Of a stretch of DNA of 48,020 nucleotides, positions 1-13,811 are shown one piece after another. The translations under genes and the position numbers were made by a program. Positions within the stretch are counted from its first letter, which is position 1. Every line of letters begins with the position of its first letter. Under the pieces are notes generated by a model. It worked only from the letters and a program-made list of their open reading frames with translations. It searched no databases and had not been told where the DNA came from. The stretch spans positions 1 through 48,020 of the forward strand of contig NOWV01000325.1 of assembly GCA_003344405.1 (NCBI GenBank), written 5' to 3'. This DNA comes from Trichoplax sp. H2 (lineage: Eukaryota; Placozoa; Uniplacotomia; Trichoplacea).

Positions 1-3000
1 ATTAATGCCAGTAGGAATATTTACAAAAGTATATAGAAATCTAAACTTGCCAATCCACAGGATTGCTGAATTTCATGTCTTATGCTGATGTCGTAACGTG
101 GCTCGAATTTAGCCAATTGCATTGCATTTTAGATAGCAATTGCAATAGGAAGCGATACTAATGTGCCGGTTTAGATTGTATGCCAACTCGTATGAAGTAA
201 ATTTAATCCAATTGAAATCAAGTGAAATTACGTATCTGCCGTTGAAAGTCTGTAACTGAATTCATTTATAATTTACAGTAGCAGTATTCTGCAATTTGAT
301 AGCTACAGGAACTTTATGGAAAGTTAAGTGGACGCCCATAAATATACTTATATTATTAGTCGGCGTTGAATGATAAAAGTTCACAATGATTTAAAAGGAA
401 ATGCTGATTTTAATGCGTGGAGAGATTCCATTTTTCATTTCTAATATTAATTCTGAATACTAATTGTAAACACTATCCTGCTTTAAGCCAATTACCAGTT
501 TATACTTGGGAACGCGACCTACAGTAGTAATGGCGACTTCCCTATTACATATCCTTAAAATTACAGTAAGCAATTGTATTTCATTGCTGAGATGAGTATT
601 GGCATCGTCATACGGTCTTCACAAATTTTAACCGGCTTCATTAAATCGTTAGTATCGTCAAGGTTGTATAATTTGATAAAATAGATGACTTGTAGACATT
701 TATAGTAGAATAGTAGAGCAGAGCGTTTACTTTGTCCACTGTTAGGAAAGACTGTTGTCTTTTTAAGTACTTTAATGGAGCAGATTTGCATTTGGCTACA
801 AATAAAGGCATGATCAATTCCGCCTATTTAAGCTAATACTGCAAGCAATAAAAGTGGACTCTGGGAAGATTTATGCGTGGCTTCGGCTTAATTGAACAAA
901 CTTTTTTCCATTCTTCTATCTTAATCACTATCGCACAATAAATTTTCGAATAAAGCTTTTTATCATTAAAATTGATCTTTGTTGTTGACCTCGATATTTC
1001 CCATGCAGTCCTCTACTGTATGGCTAAAGGAGATTTTTTTTCTCCGTTGAAAAAGTTTCATTATACAACTAGTGGGCAATTATGGGGCATGAATTTACTA
1101 TCCATGTTGCTAACACAGCAAGTGAATTGTTACCGACGCTTTCAAATACTTGATAGCACCCTGCCAGCTACCAGCTGTAGTCGAAATGATGAAAGCCATG
1201 ACCGACTGCCGCCATATAGGTAATATCACACGTCCAGTGGAACGCGTAAACTGTATTATATCAACATCTATTTCTTCCTATCTGGAAGGAAAAATTGATC
1301 CTTTATTGGAAAATAGATAGAATACTTGTAGATGTCTGAAATAGTATAACAATACACTACTTTAATGATACCAAACTATCAGCTGAAGTATCTAGAAAGA
1401 GACATAGATCACCGACTCAGTTTAGTGCTACACTAGCGATGCCATTAGTTGCATTACTGTTTCTTTGTCCTTTAACGCCGTCGGTAGTCGAATGCACATA
1501 ATGTACAGTGCAGAAAGGGCCCTTGGTTAGTGATTTACGATCGATTTTTAAAATAGCTATCGCATCGAAATCCAATTTGGAAAAAGCTTTGATATACAGT
1601 GATGCTTATTGTAAAGCTTGTTTAATTAAGCTCTTACTGTGTAACCCGCTATTCCAACGGCACTGGTATGTCTATAAGCACTGTTCATAGTTGGTAACTT
1701 TTATTTCAGATCAAATAAACACCATCAAAATGGCCAAGCAATGGACAATATGTTCAATTGTTCCATTTCAGCAATGGTGTAAATGATGTTTGATAAGGAT
1801 ATGGCCACAGCCTTGAGTGTGGCGGCGCACAATAGAACGACGAATTAATCCTTGACCCTAGTTTATTTTGGAAACAATTTATTTCATTGACCGCGTTTCC
1901 TTAACTATCTATCTCGCGCAGGATAGAGGCCCTGTATCTAAAGTAATTATGCACAAGTGTAATTTTATGATGACAAGAATTGCTTGCCAATTTTTGCAAC
2001 CTAGTTTATTTTGGAAAGAATTTATTTTATTGACGGTTTGCTGAACTATCTATCTCGCGCAGGATAGAGACCCTGTATCTAAAGTGATTAAGCACAAGTG
2101 TAATTTTATGATGACAAGAATTGCTTGCCAATTTTTGCAACCTAGTTTATTTTGGAAAGAATTTATTTTATTGACGGTTTGCTGAACTATCTATCTCGCG
2201 CAGGATAGAGACCCTGTATCTAAAGTGATTAAGCACAAGTGTAATTTTGTGATGACAAGAACTGCTTGCCAATTTTTGCAACCTACAGTAGTTTATTTTG
2301 GAAAGAATTTATTTCATTGACGGTTTGCTGAACTATCTATCTCGCGCAGGATAGAGGCCCTGTATCTAAAGTGATTATGCACAAATGCAATTTTGTGATG
2401 ACAACCATTGCTTGCCAATTTTTGTAATCATTTGCATTTGCATGCATGCAATGCCAATTTCTCCATTCTTTGTAAGAGCAGTCTGCAATTTGCTTAAGAT
2501 GAAAAGTCTTGTAAGACTGTACAAAAGCAAATGAATTGAACATTTGCTAGTTACTATTATTAGAATGGTCTTTACTCCTCTTTTTTTTTTTCATCCCCTA
2601 ACTCAACCTTACCATTGGCCATTAGCCCCGGCGAGAGCCGCATCCATCGTTTTTCAACTTTACAAGTCAGCCTGTCAATTTTGAACCATTCTCGGATTGT
2701 CCGGCCTTGGAAATTAGCCATACATATCATGTATATGTATGACATTATAATATACTGTACATGTAGTGAAGTGAAGTCTGTTGGGAGACTTAAGCTGCAA
2801 TACCTTCTTGAGTAGACTACAACGAATTTTCAATTTCATTGTTTAAGAAAACATTATTTTAGGCAATAAAAGATGATTTTATGTTTTTGGGTAACTCTAT
2901 CCGTAGACTAGTCCCTGTCTTGATGAAAAGGTACAAAAGAAATTTCTTGATATTGTTGCAAGAGCAATGGCACAGAGCGCAAGTTGAACAAGAAAGACTG

Positions 3001-4323
3001 TACTTGTAGTTTCCACATGTTCAAGAAACTTGATGCTCTTCTGGCAATGATGCTAACTTACACGGCTTGCAAATGGACTAAACTGAATTGGTTTGAGTGA
3101 GATTGTCAAGCCCAAGTGGAGCCATGTTTGAAAAGTCGTCCATGGCCGTGTGCTCTATCGGTGTTGTTTTGGGCCGACTACCGCCAATCTGAAGGTGTAT
3201 TGCCACCCCATGTCTGGGACTCCGTCTGGACACTGTCCAGGTTATTGTCAGTGTCAAACAGGTGCAGAGTTTTTCTCTCACAGGTACTCCGTCGTCAGCA
3301 CTCACTGCCTACTGGATACTGTCCATTGTACTGTAGAGTACAGTACTATGGATGGTGTCCATAGGTACTGTATCCGAATTGACGCCCACATCCCTGAATG
3401 GTCAGTAGGTGACACTCGACCACTGGCGTAACCTGTCCCCACTCTCTTCCATGGCTGTCTGTCCGAAGACCAAGCTTTGGATGCCCCCCCTCCGTCCACG
3501 ACTTGAATGCTTGCCAACGTCCAAGACAATAAATTGTGGGTAGAGTACGCATACTAGTGTTGATTTTCCATACGAAAGGCGTCGTGAGTGGGGGCACGGA
3601 TAGCCATCGACTCGGGGTAGACATCTGTAGTTTGGACAACTTGGGTCGATTGCAAAAGCTGAAGGAGAGAGAGAATGCGAGTTTAGCCAGGTATCAAAAG
3701 GCATCAAAATAGCGTCGACAAAAGGCGAAGAAAGATTTGAAAGATGACGTCAGATTTTCAATCTTGCACAAGAATTGGTAGACAAGAGATTGATGAGCAG
3801 AGAGTAAAACCATTTTAAGCTTGATTTTCAACCGTTTTGCTTGTTGACAAAGCGTGGATAAAAAAATCTTTTCCATCATTTCAATTGTCAAGATAAACAA
3901 CAAGAGCAAATTGTTGTTGGGCATTGATTCAATTGGATATCCATTGGGAGACGTATCTTGTGTCGTGGCAGTCTTGGTGGGGCTGATAGTGGTACACGAT
4001 AGCCCACACCATCATTCTATTTCAATTTATTACATCAGATTGACCAATCCATGTATCGATCATCCTTTCCAACATACATGATTCTCTTGTAAATTATTCT
4101 TCCTCCTTTCAACCTGCTAAATCCCACCACAAGAACATTGATTACCATCAAGTCCAAGCGCAATCATTCTCCGATCACTACTGGATCGCCATTGACACAA
4201 GTTGTCTTGTCATCTTGAATGCAGTAACGTATTGCAAGTGGACTAGCGACGCATCATTGATATTCTTATCCTACACCATTGCTCAATCATTGCCATACCA
4301 AAACAACACGACTTCATATTGGT
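1..4323. other. Upstream non-coding region of the MBD gene
   Basis: No frame in this stretch shows a recognisable protein family or a convincing exon. Short open frames exist on both strands (for example 561-791 minus and 1508-1690 plus), but none has a recognisable domain. The stretch from about 3080 to 3710 is richer in G and C than its surroundings and is open in several frames on both strands at once, as expected of a composition effect rather than a gene. The region must contain the promoter and 5' leader of the downstream MBD gene, but I see no clear TATA box or other core element that fixes a start site. The tandem repeat at 1856-2428 is listed separately. Confidence 0.6.
1856..2428. 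repeat. Tandem repeat, four units of about 141-146 bp
   Basis: Four head-to-tail copies begin near 1858, 2001, 2142 and 2288. Each carries the same landmarks: GTTTATTTTGGAAA, then CTATCTATCTCGCGCAGGAT, then GATGACAAGA, then CTTGCCAATTTTTG. Units 2 and 3 are almost identical. Unit 1 differs near its start, and unit 4 carries a small insertion at its left edge and a diverged right end. The GCGC core inside otherwise AT-rich DNA is distinctive. I see no open frame, terminal inverted repeats or target duplication, so this is a local satellite-like tandem array of unknown role. Confidence 0.85.
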
Positions 4324-7300
4324 ATGGATTTAACATCATCGTCTCAATCTTCCACGGAGGCCATCACCATGGTTCCTATCGGTTGGAAGCGTATTCGAGA
4401 TAATAATACAATCTACTATGTCAGGTAAAATGATGCAACTATTGGCTCAACTCGATCGGTCAATTATCTTTCTCCATAGTCATCATGCTAGAAAATACAT
4501 CAGTGGAACAAGCATGTTGTTAGGCATCATTCTAATTCGACACTACTTGAAAACTGCTGCACTTTCTACCTATCAGTCTAGAACTTTCAATACAATACAA
4601 TCAATATACACGTCCTTCTCATGTTAAGTTCATGCTGAAAGTGGGACGTTTTCAAAGTACATTTAGTATTGATATTGGCGATCTGTATTGATCGTTGTCC
4701 TTTCATCTTTTTCCACATGGTACAGTAAGTAGTAATGGAGTAATTTATCTCCTTGAACAGTAGCATGAAGACACTATCTCTCGTACAACTTGACTAGCCT
4801 TTATTGGCTAGCCAAATTGAAGTTGTAATCCAACGATCATTTGATATTTTTCTTTTTTGTTCATAGTGTGTGCTAGTCTTTGTTTCATGTTCTTTCAAAA
4901 GAATGATTCACATTTGAAAGCTATATTGAATCAACGTTTTCATATTATTTCATCGTATTATAGCCCAACTAAGGATAAACTTTGGAACATGTCCGATGTT
5001 ATCAAATATGTCACTTCAGACGGGACTTGTAAATGTAACTTACAATGCCCACTATTCCTAGATCGAGTATTCACATTTAGCCTTGATGTTAAGCAAATGG
5101 AACCACCATTTGAAAAAAGCAAAAGCAAACTATGTACTTGTCCTATTATTCGGCGTGGTAGACCAAGAAAATATGAATTAAAAGAAGGTATGAATGTCTA
5201 ATGACGCTTACTGAATAGCAGCATTACAGTGATACGATCGATCAATCTACCAGCCAGTAATCAACATCACCTTTCTACTGTATTTGAAGCAGCTTGATGC
5301 GGCTGCTTTAGCAACATATTGAATAATCATCCATTCTAATCATGTTAATATTTATCCTGTATACAGTAGCTGAATTGCAGCTTTCAAATATCAACTACTC
5401 TTGAGTTCAAGAGTAAATTTTAAATTTTGATCGAGTATATACTGTATTGTAGAGTCAAGGAGTTCTAGGATAATCCAGTACTGTCTACAGTATAAGATTA
5501 AATCGAAACTTTCTGCCATAACATCATATCGACTTAACACTACTATATTTGGATAATAACTATATGTAGAGTTCATTGAAATTGAATTGGATTTCATCAA
5601 GTTATTACTTGTTTTGTCATATTAGGAATGAAAGTCAACTACAAAAAGAAAAAGTCTTACATAAGTCAGACTGATATAAAGCCAGTGGCTGACGGCGATT
5701 GCAACACCAATAGCAGTAATTCGAATTTAAAAAGTATTCTGGAAGACAAGACACAAGATAATAAAAGAGTCAAGAAGAAAGGAACCCTCAATGTTGAGCC
5801 TTTGATCAAAAGTGAACCCAATTTTCATGATAAAACTAGTACTGAAGGAGATAAAATAACCAGGGACAAGGGTAATAATAACAAGCGGGGCAAAAATAAC
5901 ACCAATAAAAATCTACCGAAACAGGACGATACAATCAATCAAATAGACAACTATCAATCCTTTGGAAAGACTTCTTTGATCGAAAGTAACGTTTCTTCAG
6001 GCAATAAAGGAAAAAGGAAACTCAAAGTGGTAAACACTTCAAATACATCCGCTGACAACACTCGTACTCCACAGAAACGGAAAGAGAAAAGATCTGCCAA
6101 TAAAGCTGGAAATGGCGATACGATGGCTCTGTCTGTGGAAGATATCAATGACGACAGTCTATTCGATTTAGGCAAAAAATCAAAGGCGAAAAAATCAAGG
6201 AAAAGACTTTCTTCTATGGATATTGAAGATGTTTCATTAAGCGATGTCATGAATATACCCTTAAAACAGATTCCTACAACGCCTATTAGTACCGATAATC
6301 GACCACCTAGCCCATCTTTTGATTACAATACGCATTTAATCATGCCTACTCCGGCTGCTAAAGTCGCTGTAGCATCAAATCAAGTTACCCCAAGAACTCC
6401 CACTATGATCAACTATACTAATAATTACTTTGCAGCCAACTCATCTACTGGATACGATGTTGGTACTCATCAGCCTGTTCAACTTGGAGGTATTCAACGA
6501 TCACCATCATCAAACTTATTACCTACACAATTAAATAATCATTCTTATTCTTCACCGTCAAGTAATAACTGCCAAATTGGAGAATGTATCGAAGCTTACC
6601 GAAATACTACTGCGCCAACTACGCCAATCGAATCTCATAATTCGTATGAGGTGATGCAACCAACAACTTTAACAAAGCAACAGTTAAATGTACCCCATGG
6701 TACAGCAAATATACCTGCAAATAGAGCTATACAGGGTACTATGGGAAATATGAATAACATGGATCAACAACAGCAACAAAATTATATGATGCTTGATCAA
6801 TCAAATCATCCAAATAGAATATTGACACCTCCAGATCTTAATTATGTTGGTATAGAAAACGAAGCTGAAAATAATCCGGCTGATATGTTCATGAGTGGTG
6901 TGAATACGATGGATAGCTCGACGGTAAATTCTATAAACTTAACTCCTCAGCCGCAATCTCCTACAGGCAATATGTATTCTTCAGGTAATAATACATGCCA
7001 AAATTATTACATTAACTCCGCACAACCTCAACACAGCCAAAATCCTGCTGCAGATGGTTTATTAAGTAGTGATGTGGCGAATATGCAAAAGCAATTATCT
7101 TCTGATGATTGCCATTACTATAGTATGTCACCCTCTGGTTCATCTTATAATTATTCATCGCCAACAACTCCACGAATGATACCCGTAACAAGTGTCATGG
7201 CAGGCAATCCGATGAATTCCAACACCGTTACTATGTCAAACAATTTGGATAATCAACTTGAATCAACTTGCCCACAAAATCAACAAATTCCACAAGTAAT

Positions 7301-7904
7301 GCATTCTTATGGAAATAACCTCTCAAGAAGCAATTCAGCAGTAATGATCCAAGGCCATTCGCAGCTTGTTCGTCAACACAGTACTGGACAGACTGCACAG
7401 GCTGGAATGTCAGATTATTGCCTTAACAATAACAACAATAATAATCGCTACAATATGCAAGTCAATTCTACTGCGTACATGAATAATTCGGGACCAATCT
7501 GTACGTCTGGCAGTAATCAATCTCCGGTAACTGGTTATAATCAATCCAATCTTCAAATGAATTCACAATCTCAACATTTAATTTACAATGACATGTCTTC
7601 TAATCCTCAAATCATGCAACAGCATGATGGGTCATTAAATTATCCTACATCCAATATGCAATTATCGACAAATATGAACATTGATAATCAAAATGATAGT
7701 ATAAATATGATGTCCAACATGCCGATTTTAGAACCTCATTCCGTTGGTATGCGTACTGATATTCCATCTCAATCAGTAAAGCAATCGAATGTAGTTATGG
7801 AACAGCAGCAACAAAACACTCAAAATAATCGCCAATATGTCGGCGTACCTTCAACATTACTGGATGGGCAACCAGGCCAGATTAGCCAATTTGATATGTG
7901 CTAA
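4324..7904 (+). CDS. MBD5/6-like: MBD5/6-like methyl-CpG-binding-domain protein
   Basis: Three exons join in phase: 4324-4424, 4964-5187 and 5626-7904, giving 867 residues. Donors are GTAAAA and GTATGA; acceptors are TTATAG and ATTAG. The ATG at 4324 is the first in frame after a stop at 4258. Residues about 17-80 form an MBD: VPIGWKR, then IYYVSPTKDKL, then SDGTCKCNLQCPLFL. The CKC...CP cysteines and missing arginine fingers match the MBD5/MBD6 type, whose domain binds the PR-DUB complex (BAP1-ASXL) rather than methylated DNA (family knowledge). A basic RRGRPRK patch at 97-103 resembles an AT-hook. Exon 3 is a long, disordered, Asn/Gln/Ser/Met-rich tail with basic nuclear-signal-like clusters (KKSKAKKSRKR) and runs of Asn and Gln. 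Vertebrate MBD5 carries a PWWP domain that I do not see here. Expected in the nucleus. An AATAAA lies at 9104-9109. The family call is strong; the tail is too simple in composition to add support. Confidence 0.87.
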
Positions 7905-10900
7905 TCAAGAATATCCCTGTATAATTGATATTGTATATCCGATATCTAATTTTCGTCAATTGTGTAAATTTGACTCCTTAATAATAGCATCGATGATGAT
8001 TTTGTGATAGAAATAGATAAAATAGGATGCTTCCTGAATTCTATCTTATAAATATTGTTTCAGCCTAACATTAATATTCAGTCTATTAATTCATTAAACC
8101 CGATATTTACTATTTCAAGGTGTTCTTTGAACTATAATTGTATTTATAACACCGAAAATTACGTCAAAATTGGCATATAATATTATTAATCCTTCGTATT
8201 TTAATCATCAACAATGTCGAATATTATTAAGTCATACCATGATTGTTGTATGCATTACACTTCGGCTGTGCTACACGTTATATAAAGTTATGTACTGTCA
8301 TAACATACAGACCGTAGAAGATTGTCTCTCAAGGTAATCATAAGTCCGCTAATAAGTCATGATGGATTCTACAAGGTAGATTTAATGCCTCTCTTACGGA
8401 TTTATCTTGCGAATTGTTTATATTCGTAGAATCATGAATAGAAATACAGTTTTGCATCGGATACATATAATAGTTAGTATTTCACCAAATTGATAAGTTA
8501 TTCAATCGTTAAGGTATAGCATAACCTTATACGCTCGTATATAACTATATAATACTGATTATAAAATTAATTATTATGAAATATTATTGTTATGTTATTA
8601 ATATATTACAGATACTGTTAAGGCCGTGATAAAAAAAATATTACCGTGTAAATTATCTTGGTTAATTGGCAATAAGTGATCCAAAATTTAAATGGAAGTA
8701 CAATACTTATGGAATAATGCCCTGTTGCACCCATGAACTGTAGTGAATTATATGCATTATCTTGTATAATATGGATTATAATTGCAATGATTTAATCTAA
8801 CCGAAATTTCAATCTGCAACATATGTATGATACTCTGTTGATTCCGTACTTTGTAGCAATGCTCTACGCTTATGTATTGCTGTAATCTTAATTTATTGAT
8901 ATTGCCAACCTACAGTATCTATTGTAGGAGCATACCATCAACACTTTTCTATTTAAAAAGGTAAAAGTATTTACTTTTTGCTTGCTAGCTTGTTCTAAGA
9001 CCATTATATATTATCTTGTGAATTACATTATTTACAGTAATTTTAAGTAATGAATTGCTGTTATAAGTAGCATTTTGGATTGTTGCATAGCGTGTTAATG
9101 CGCAATAAAAGCCATGTAATAGTACACCGATAAATAGTTAAGTATCCATAGATATCAGATTCCTTACTTGCTAGCTTGTAAAAAATTGATAATAAATATG
9201 TATAACCTCGTATGCTTCACAAAGTTACCTAAAATAGCATATTCTAATGTTATCAGGCTTTTCATAACATACGCTAGTCTGATAATTATAATTATTCGAT
9301 TATAATAAATACACTTACAATGCCATTCAATCAACGTACATATTGGTATCTGCTTAATTTATCACAAGTATATCAATTTTAATCTATTATAAATTTTTAA
9401 TTGCATTCGATGACATTACACAGTAATTACTGGATTAACTTTTCGAAGAGTTTTAGGGATTAGGCACGCATGCATCATTATGCATAAGTAGCAGATTACT
9501 GAAAATAAAGCAATTAACATTAAGTATTGGGTAAGCAACAAACTGAATCTAATTCTCAACAAATCGAGACTTTCTATTTTAACATTAAAGAGTAATGCAC
9601 GTTAGTTTACCAGGTTTTAAGTAGATGGGCCAAATATCAGTTAGCAAACAGAATATCAGCGGTGCAAATATTGCCATCGCTGCAACATTTTCATCAACCA
9701 ATTTCCAGTCTGTTTGAATCATTTTTGCAAAACAGATGTCAACAAGGAAAAGAAATTTCTAAAGCATGCAACTTACTAGTTGTCTAAGATACTTCAAGCC
9801 TAATCATCTACAGGAGTCATGCATGACTTGGTAGTGCTTAATCAAGACACCAGCGCATTATTTCAATGTATAAATAGTAAAATTATAAATATGTACGCGT
9901 ATCTGTGGCAATGCAATTAAGGAGGTCTAGAATTGAAATCTAAACTTACGTACTAGCAGTAAGTAATCATAGCATGACTTTATTGCGTTTGCTACGCTAC
10001 AAAGTGTAACCTATAGTATAGTCTTCGGGATTTTACTATACGACCTGCTTACAATTCATACGAAGTAAAAAGTGTGACCAATTCTGTTCACTGGATCGAA
10101 AGCTTACAATTGGTAAGTGATAAACTTACTGCCAGATTTAAATTAGATATCGTATACTTTGTGACTAGCTAAGATCCGATGAGGCTGTTAATACTTTACA
10201 GTAATATATCATTCAAAGATGAGAACAGATTAGTATTGTAATTTCTCTAAAGCAAGCTATCTCTGGCATTGGCTATCTAACATTACAATTACTCAATCGT
10301 CCTCGTCAAGAAAGTGCAAACGGGCACCTACCTGGTGATACTGAGACGAATTGGAATAAGCACAGCAAGATCATTAAGCATCCGATAATCGTAGCCACTG
10401 CAATACTTGAAAATGGGATTACTAGTAGCTTTCTCTCCAACAGCCTATATGAGACAAAGGTTTAAATCATTCATCTCAGCATCTCATAGCATACGTCAAC
10501 AATTTGGCTAGCCTGACTCTCGTAATCTTAACCCTAGCCAATTAGCCTTCATTGTTACTCCACTACACTATACAAGCCATATTTGAAGTAATGATACGTA
10601 ACCATGCAGGAAATTGCATTGCATGGACGACATATCGATCAAAACTGTTAACATCAATACAGCGTACTAGAGTACTACAATTCAATCAACAGCAGTAACC
10701 TGGGAAACATTTCCATCATTCCACCAGCCATTGCTAAACTGAGCATAATATAAATATAACGGTAGCGGGTAATATTGGCTATCACACGATATTTGTAGAT
10801 TCTATCCATGAAATGGTTTCTTTCTTTCTTGTAATGCTGCTCATGTAGTGTTTCTGAATAGGAAATTTTCTCTTGTAGCAATCTTTGGTACGTAATGTTG

Positions 10901-13811
10901 TTCATCGTGGGCAATTTGGTAGCCTCCATCCTATTTCCATTTGGAAAGTAAATCCTTCGACAGTGATGCTATATATGAATTCAATAATCCTTCCACAATG
11001 TTTACGTCGGTATTGACAATGCAGGAGAATGAAATACTGTATGGTAAATAAGTCATAGCAGCGCAATAAATTGGACTACTCGGATCAGAGCCAAGCGCCA
11101 TACTGAAACAAGACGCGTTAGGCTGTAGGCAACATCAGTATAGAAGAGTCGCATAATAATGGCTACTTGGTCTTCCTGATCTATTTTCTATTGACGGTAA
11201 CTTCCATAGTCAATGCCGGCGATTGTGGTCATTGCTGCTCAATTCAAAGCTTTTAGAGTGGAACGCAGTTAAAACTGGGAGATAAGATGTTATAACTACT
11301 GCTAAATTAAAACAGTTCATTTCCGATCGACGAGATTTTGCAGAACAGGCAATGAAAGTGATCACTATTGAGCTCCATAGTAACTGTACTATGCTGTAGA
11401 CAAGAAAGGGTCCAGCGCAGCAGAGTTGACTTTAACACGTATGACAGTACATATTAGCTCTGTTACTGTATGACCAACTTGCGCTACTGCACTGTAACTG
11501 CCAAGGAATAGTGTAGAACTAATTTCCAAAATGTCCAACACTCACTCCAAATTGGCATTGGAAAGAATCGCAGTATTTTTTCCATCGGCCTAATCCATTT
11601 ATGGCAACATTCCATGTTCATTTCTTTCCTTGTATCTTCTTGTATAATGGACTGAGCTTGAGTATAGCGGTAAAGTAAGATCTCCGCTGCGCTAATGCGT
11701 CCACCAAGATACTCGTATACTGTGCTAATAAAACGAATCTTGCTCGATTGATCTTACAGTTCCGGTTCTGAAATGCGATGGTGCGGTGATGCCTAATTTA
11801 GTTTTTAGACCAAAATTTTGGATAAGTCATGTTGATGAGGGTCTATGGATGACTACATATTAACTCAAAGCTTTAGAAAACTGTAGAACTACTACTTGTT
11901 TATGGGTCCTGTGGCTGTTCTGTATAGTTGGCGTAGTAATACAAAGGTAGAGACCGCTAATAGTTAACATTGAAGTTATGAAATTACCCACACACAATGC
12001 TCCATGCTCAACTTACGGATTAAGCCGTAAATTTCTAGGGACTACGGGTATTCATAAGCGATTCAGGAATCATAGATAATTATTAAAAAGAAAAAATTAC
12101 CTATTTTAATTACAATTCTCAGAGACTCCTCCAAAAATAATAGTAGTTTCGATTCATCGTTAGGCATACAATATAAGCGTACTGTAGGCGCAATTTAGAA
12201 GGCTGTTTAGCTCAAGATTGGCTTACGTCGATCCTTTCCTATCAAATCTTTTATGCACCAAGAAAATACTGTAAGTGTTATATGATCAGTTTACCTCATC
12301 TTTTTCACTGAAAACATGTTGGCCATTAATATTTCCTACATTATGGCAGTAACTGCACTGTATAAATGTTATGTTACCAGCCCTTGTTGAAATCTGAGCC
12401 ACTCATTAATTAAATGCTCATTTTTCAATTACAATGGTTGATATTGGTATGGTAATCATATAACATTAAATGTGTAGCAGATGTACTTAGGGCAACATAC
12501 TTGCACTGATATAGTCCTACTCCTACCTGCACTGTTATAGTATGTGTGCTACAGACCACGTATACAATCGAAAAGTCCCGGATCATATATACGAGTACAT
12601 AATCTTCACCCCAAAGTTTTAACATCAGAATCGAGATTATTATCACATCGATTGACTAGCAAATAATTGCTCTTGATATTTCACCTAAATGCACTGCATT
12701 ACCGAAATGGAAGATTATCTGCAAGTTTCGAAAGTATTCATACTGCAGGTGCATTTACAGTTTGAATCATCTCAATGAGGTGGTTTTATGTTCTACGGTA
12801 TCCAGATCGGTACAACAAACTACTAACGTAATGATGTAACTAATCGTAAATAATAACCGTAACACTCTATACAGTACCGACATACGAATTATACGCAACT
12901 ACCAATTGAGCAAGCATTAGTTACTTACTGTTGGCAAAGCTACGGATGGTCTATGAGGATTACCCTAGAAGTGGAACACATAACGACTACATGCTAAACT
13001 GCTGACAGCATACTGATTTATTGATACAAATAAAAGTGTACAATACCAAAAAATATTATACAAACTTTAGCAATGCTATTTATATGGTCATATATTAGTC
13101 GTTAACATTCCGACAGTCTTTACTGATACGAAATAATCATCATTAAAACTTTTAGCAGTAGTACGAACACAGCCATTAAATCAATTTGAATGTAGATAAA
13201 ATCAAGAACCATGCTATAACTTAAAAGATTTACAATAATAAGCTTTATAAAAAAATGTATGGAAGACATTTATACCAATTTTTTGCAACAAAATATACAG
13301 TAAAGAATAAAATATTATATAGCATGATATTATACAAAGATACCATTTATGTTATTGATATGGTACAAAACCAATTTTATACAATTGTCAAAAATTTAGC
13401 AAAAGTACGCGAATCCTAACTATAGTAACATCGAAGCTAATAATTATAATTTGTGACTGTACATTAACTTATCCTAGTTTCAATGCCTACTGAGTAGATC
13501 CACGACGATACTCGACAATAACATTACCAACCATTAATTATTAATACAGAAAAATTGCAAAATTTCAATATATAGTATATTATATTAGCTCAATGAACTA
13601 AATGTCAAAATTGTACAGAATGCACCAATGCGGTTTATGTATAAGAAATGTCTATAAAAAGTTGTGGATGTCTATCGTCACACGATAGCCACTAAAATGA
13701 AGATCTCAGAGGAAGCTTCATAATATGGAAGTAATCAATCACTTATTAACTCTTAACAACGACATGATAGCCTTATATTATAATTAATTGTTGAAATTAT
13801 AAACCAAGTAT
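7905..13811. other. Convergent 3' flanks of the MBD and EPC genes
   Basis: This AT-rich stretch lies between the stop codons of two genes that face each other. Possible poly(A) signals are AATAAA at 9104-9109 and 9191-9196 for the plus-strand MBD gene, and TTTATT at 13017-13022 (AATAAA on the minus strand) for the EPC gene, about 790 bases past its stop. One exon-like frame at 10675-10929 is listed separately. Otherwise I see no gene, no clear repeat and no RNA gene. Confidence 0.55.
10675..10929 (-). CDS. Unassigned exon-like open frame, 84 codons
   Basis: The frame opens with an ATG at 10929 and closes with a stop at 10675. The first two thirds are charged and probably helical, rich in Glu, Lys, Arg and Tyr (LLQEKISYSETLHEQHYKKE). 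The end is hydrophobic (YIYIMLSLAMAGG), which looks like one membrane segment. A possible donor, CAG followed by GTTACT, lies just after the MEMFP segment, so the printed end may be intron. The pattern resembles a small single-pass mitochondrial or ER protein, but I recognise no family. It sits alone between two larger genes and could be a chance frame. Confidence 0.25.
   Translation of the reverse strand: MEATKLPTMNNITYQRLLQEKISYSETLHEQHYKKERNHFMDRIYKYRVIANITRYRYIYIMLSLAMAGGMMEMFPRLLLLIEL

Noticed and set aside
3078-3707. Cluster of five overlapping frames on both strands
   Set aside because: Open in nearly all frames because of local base composition. No frame shows a domain, and no splice signals favour one of them.
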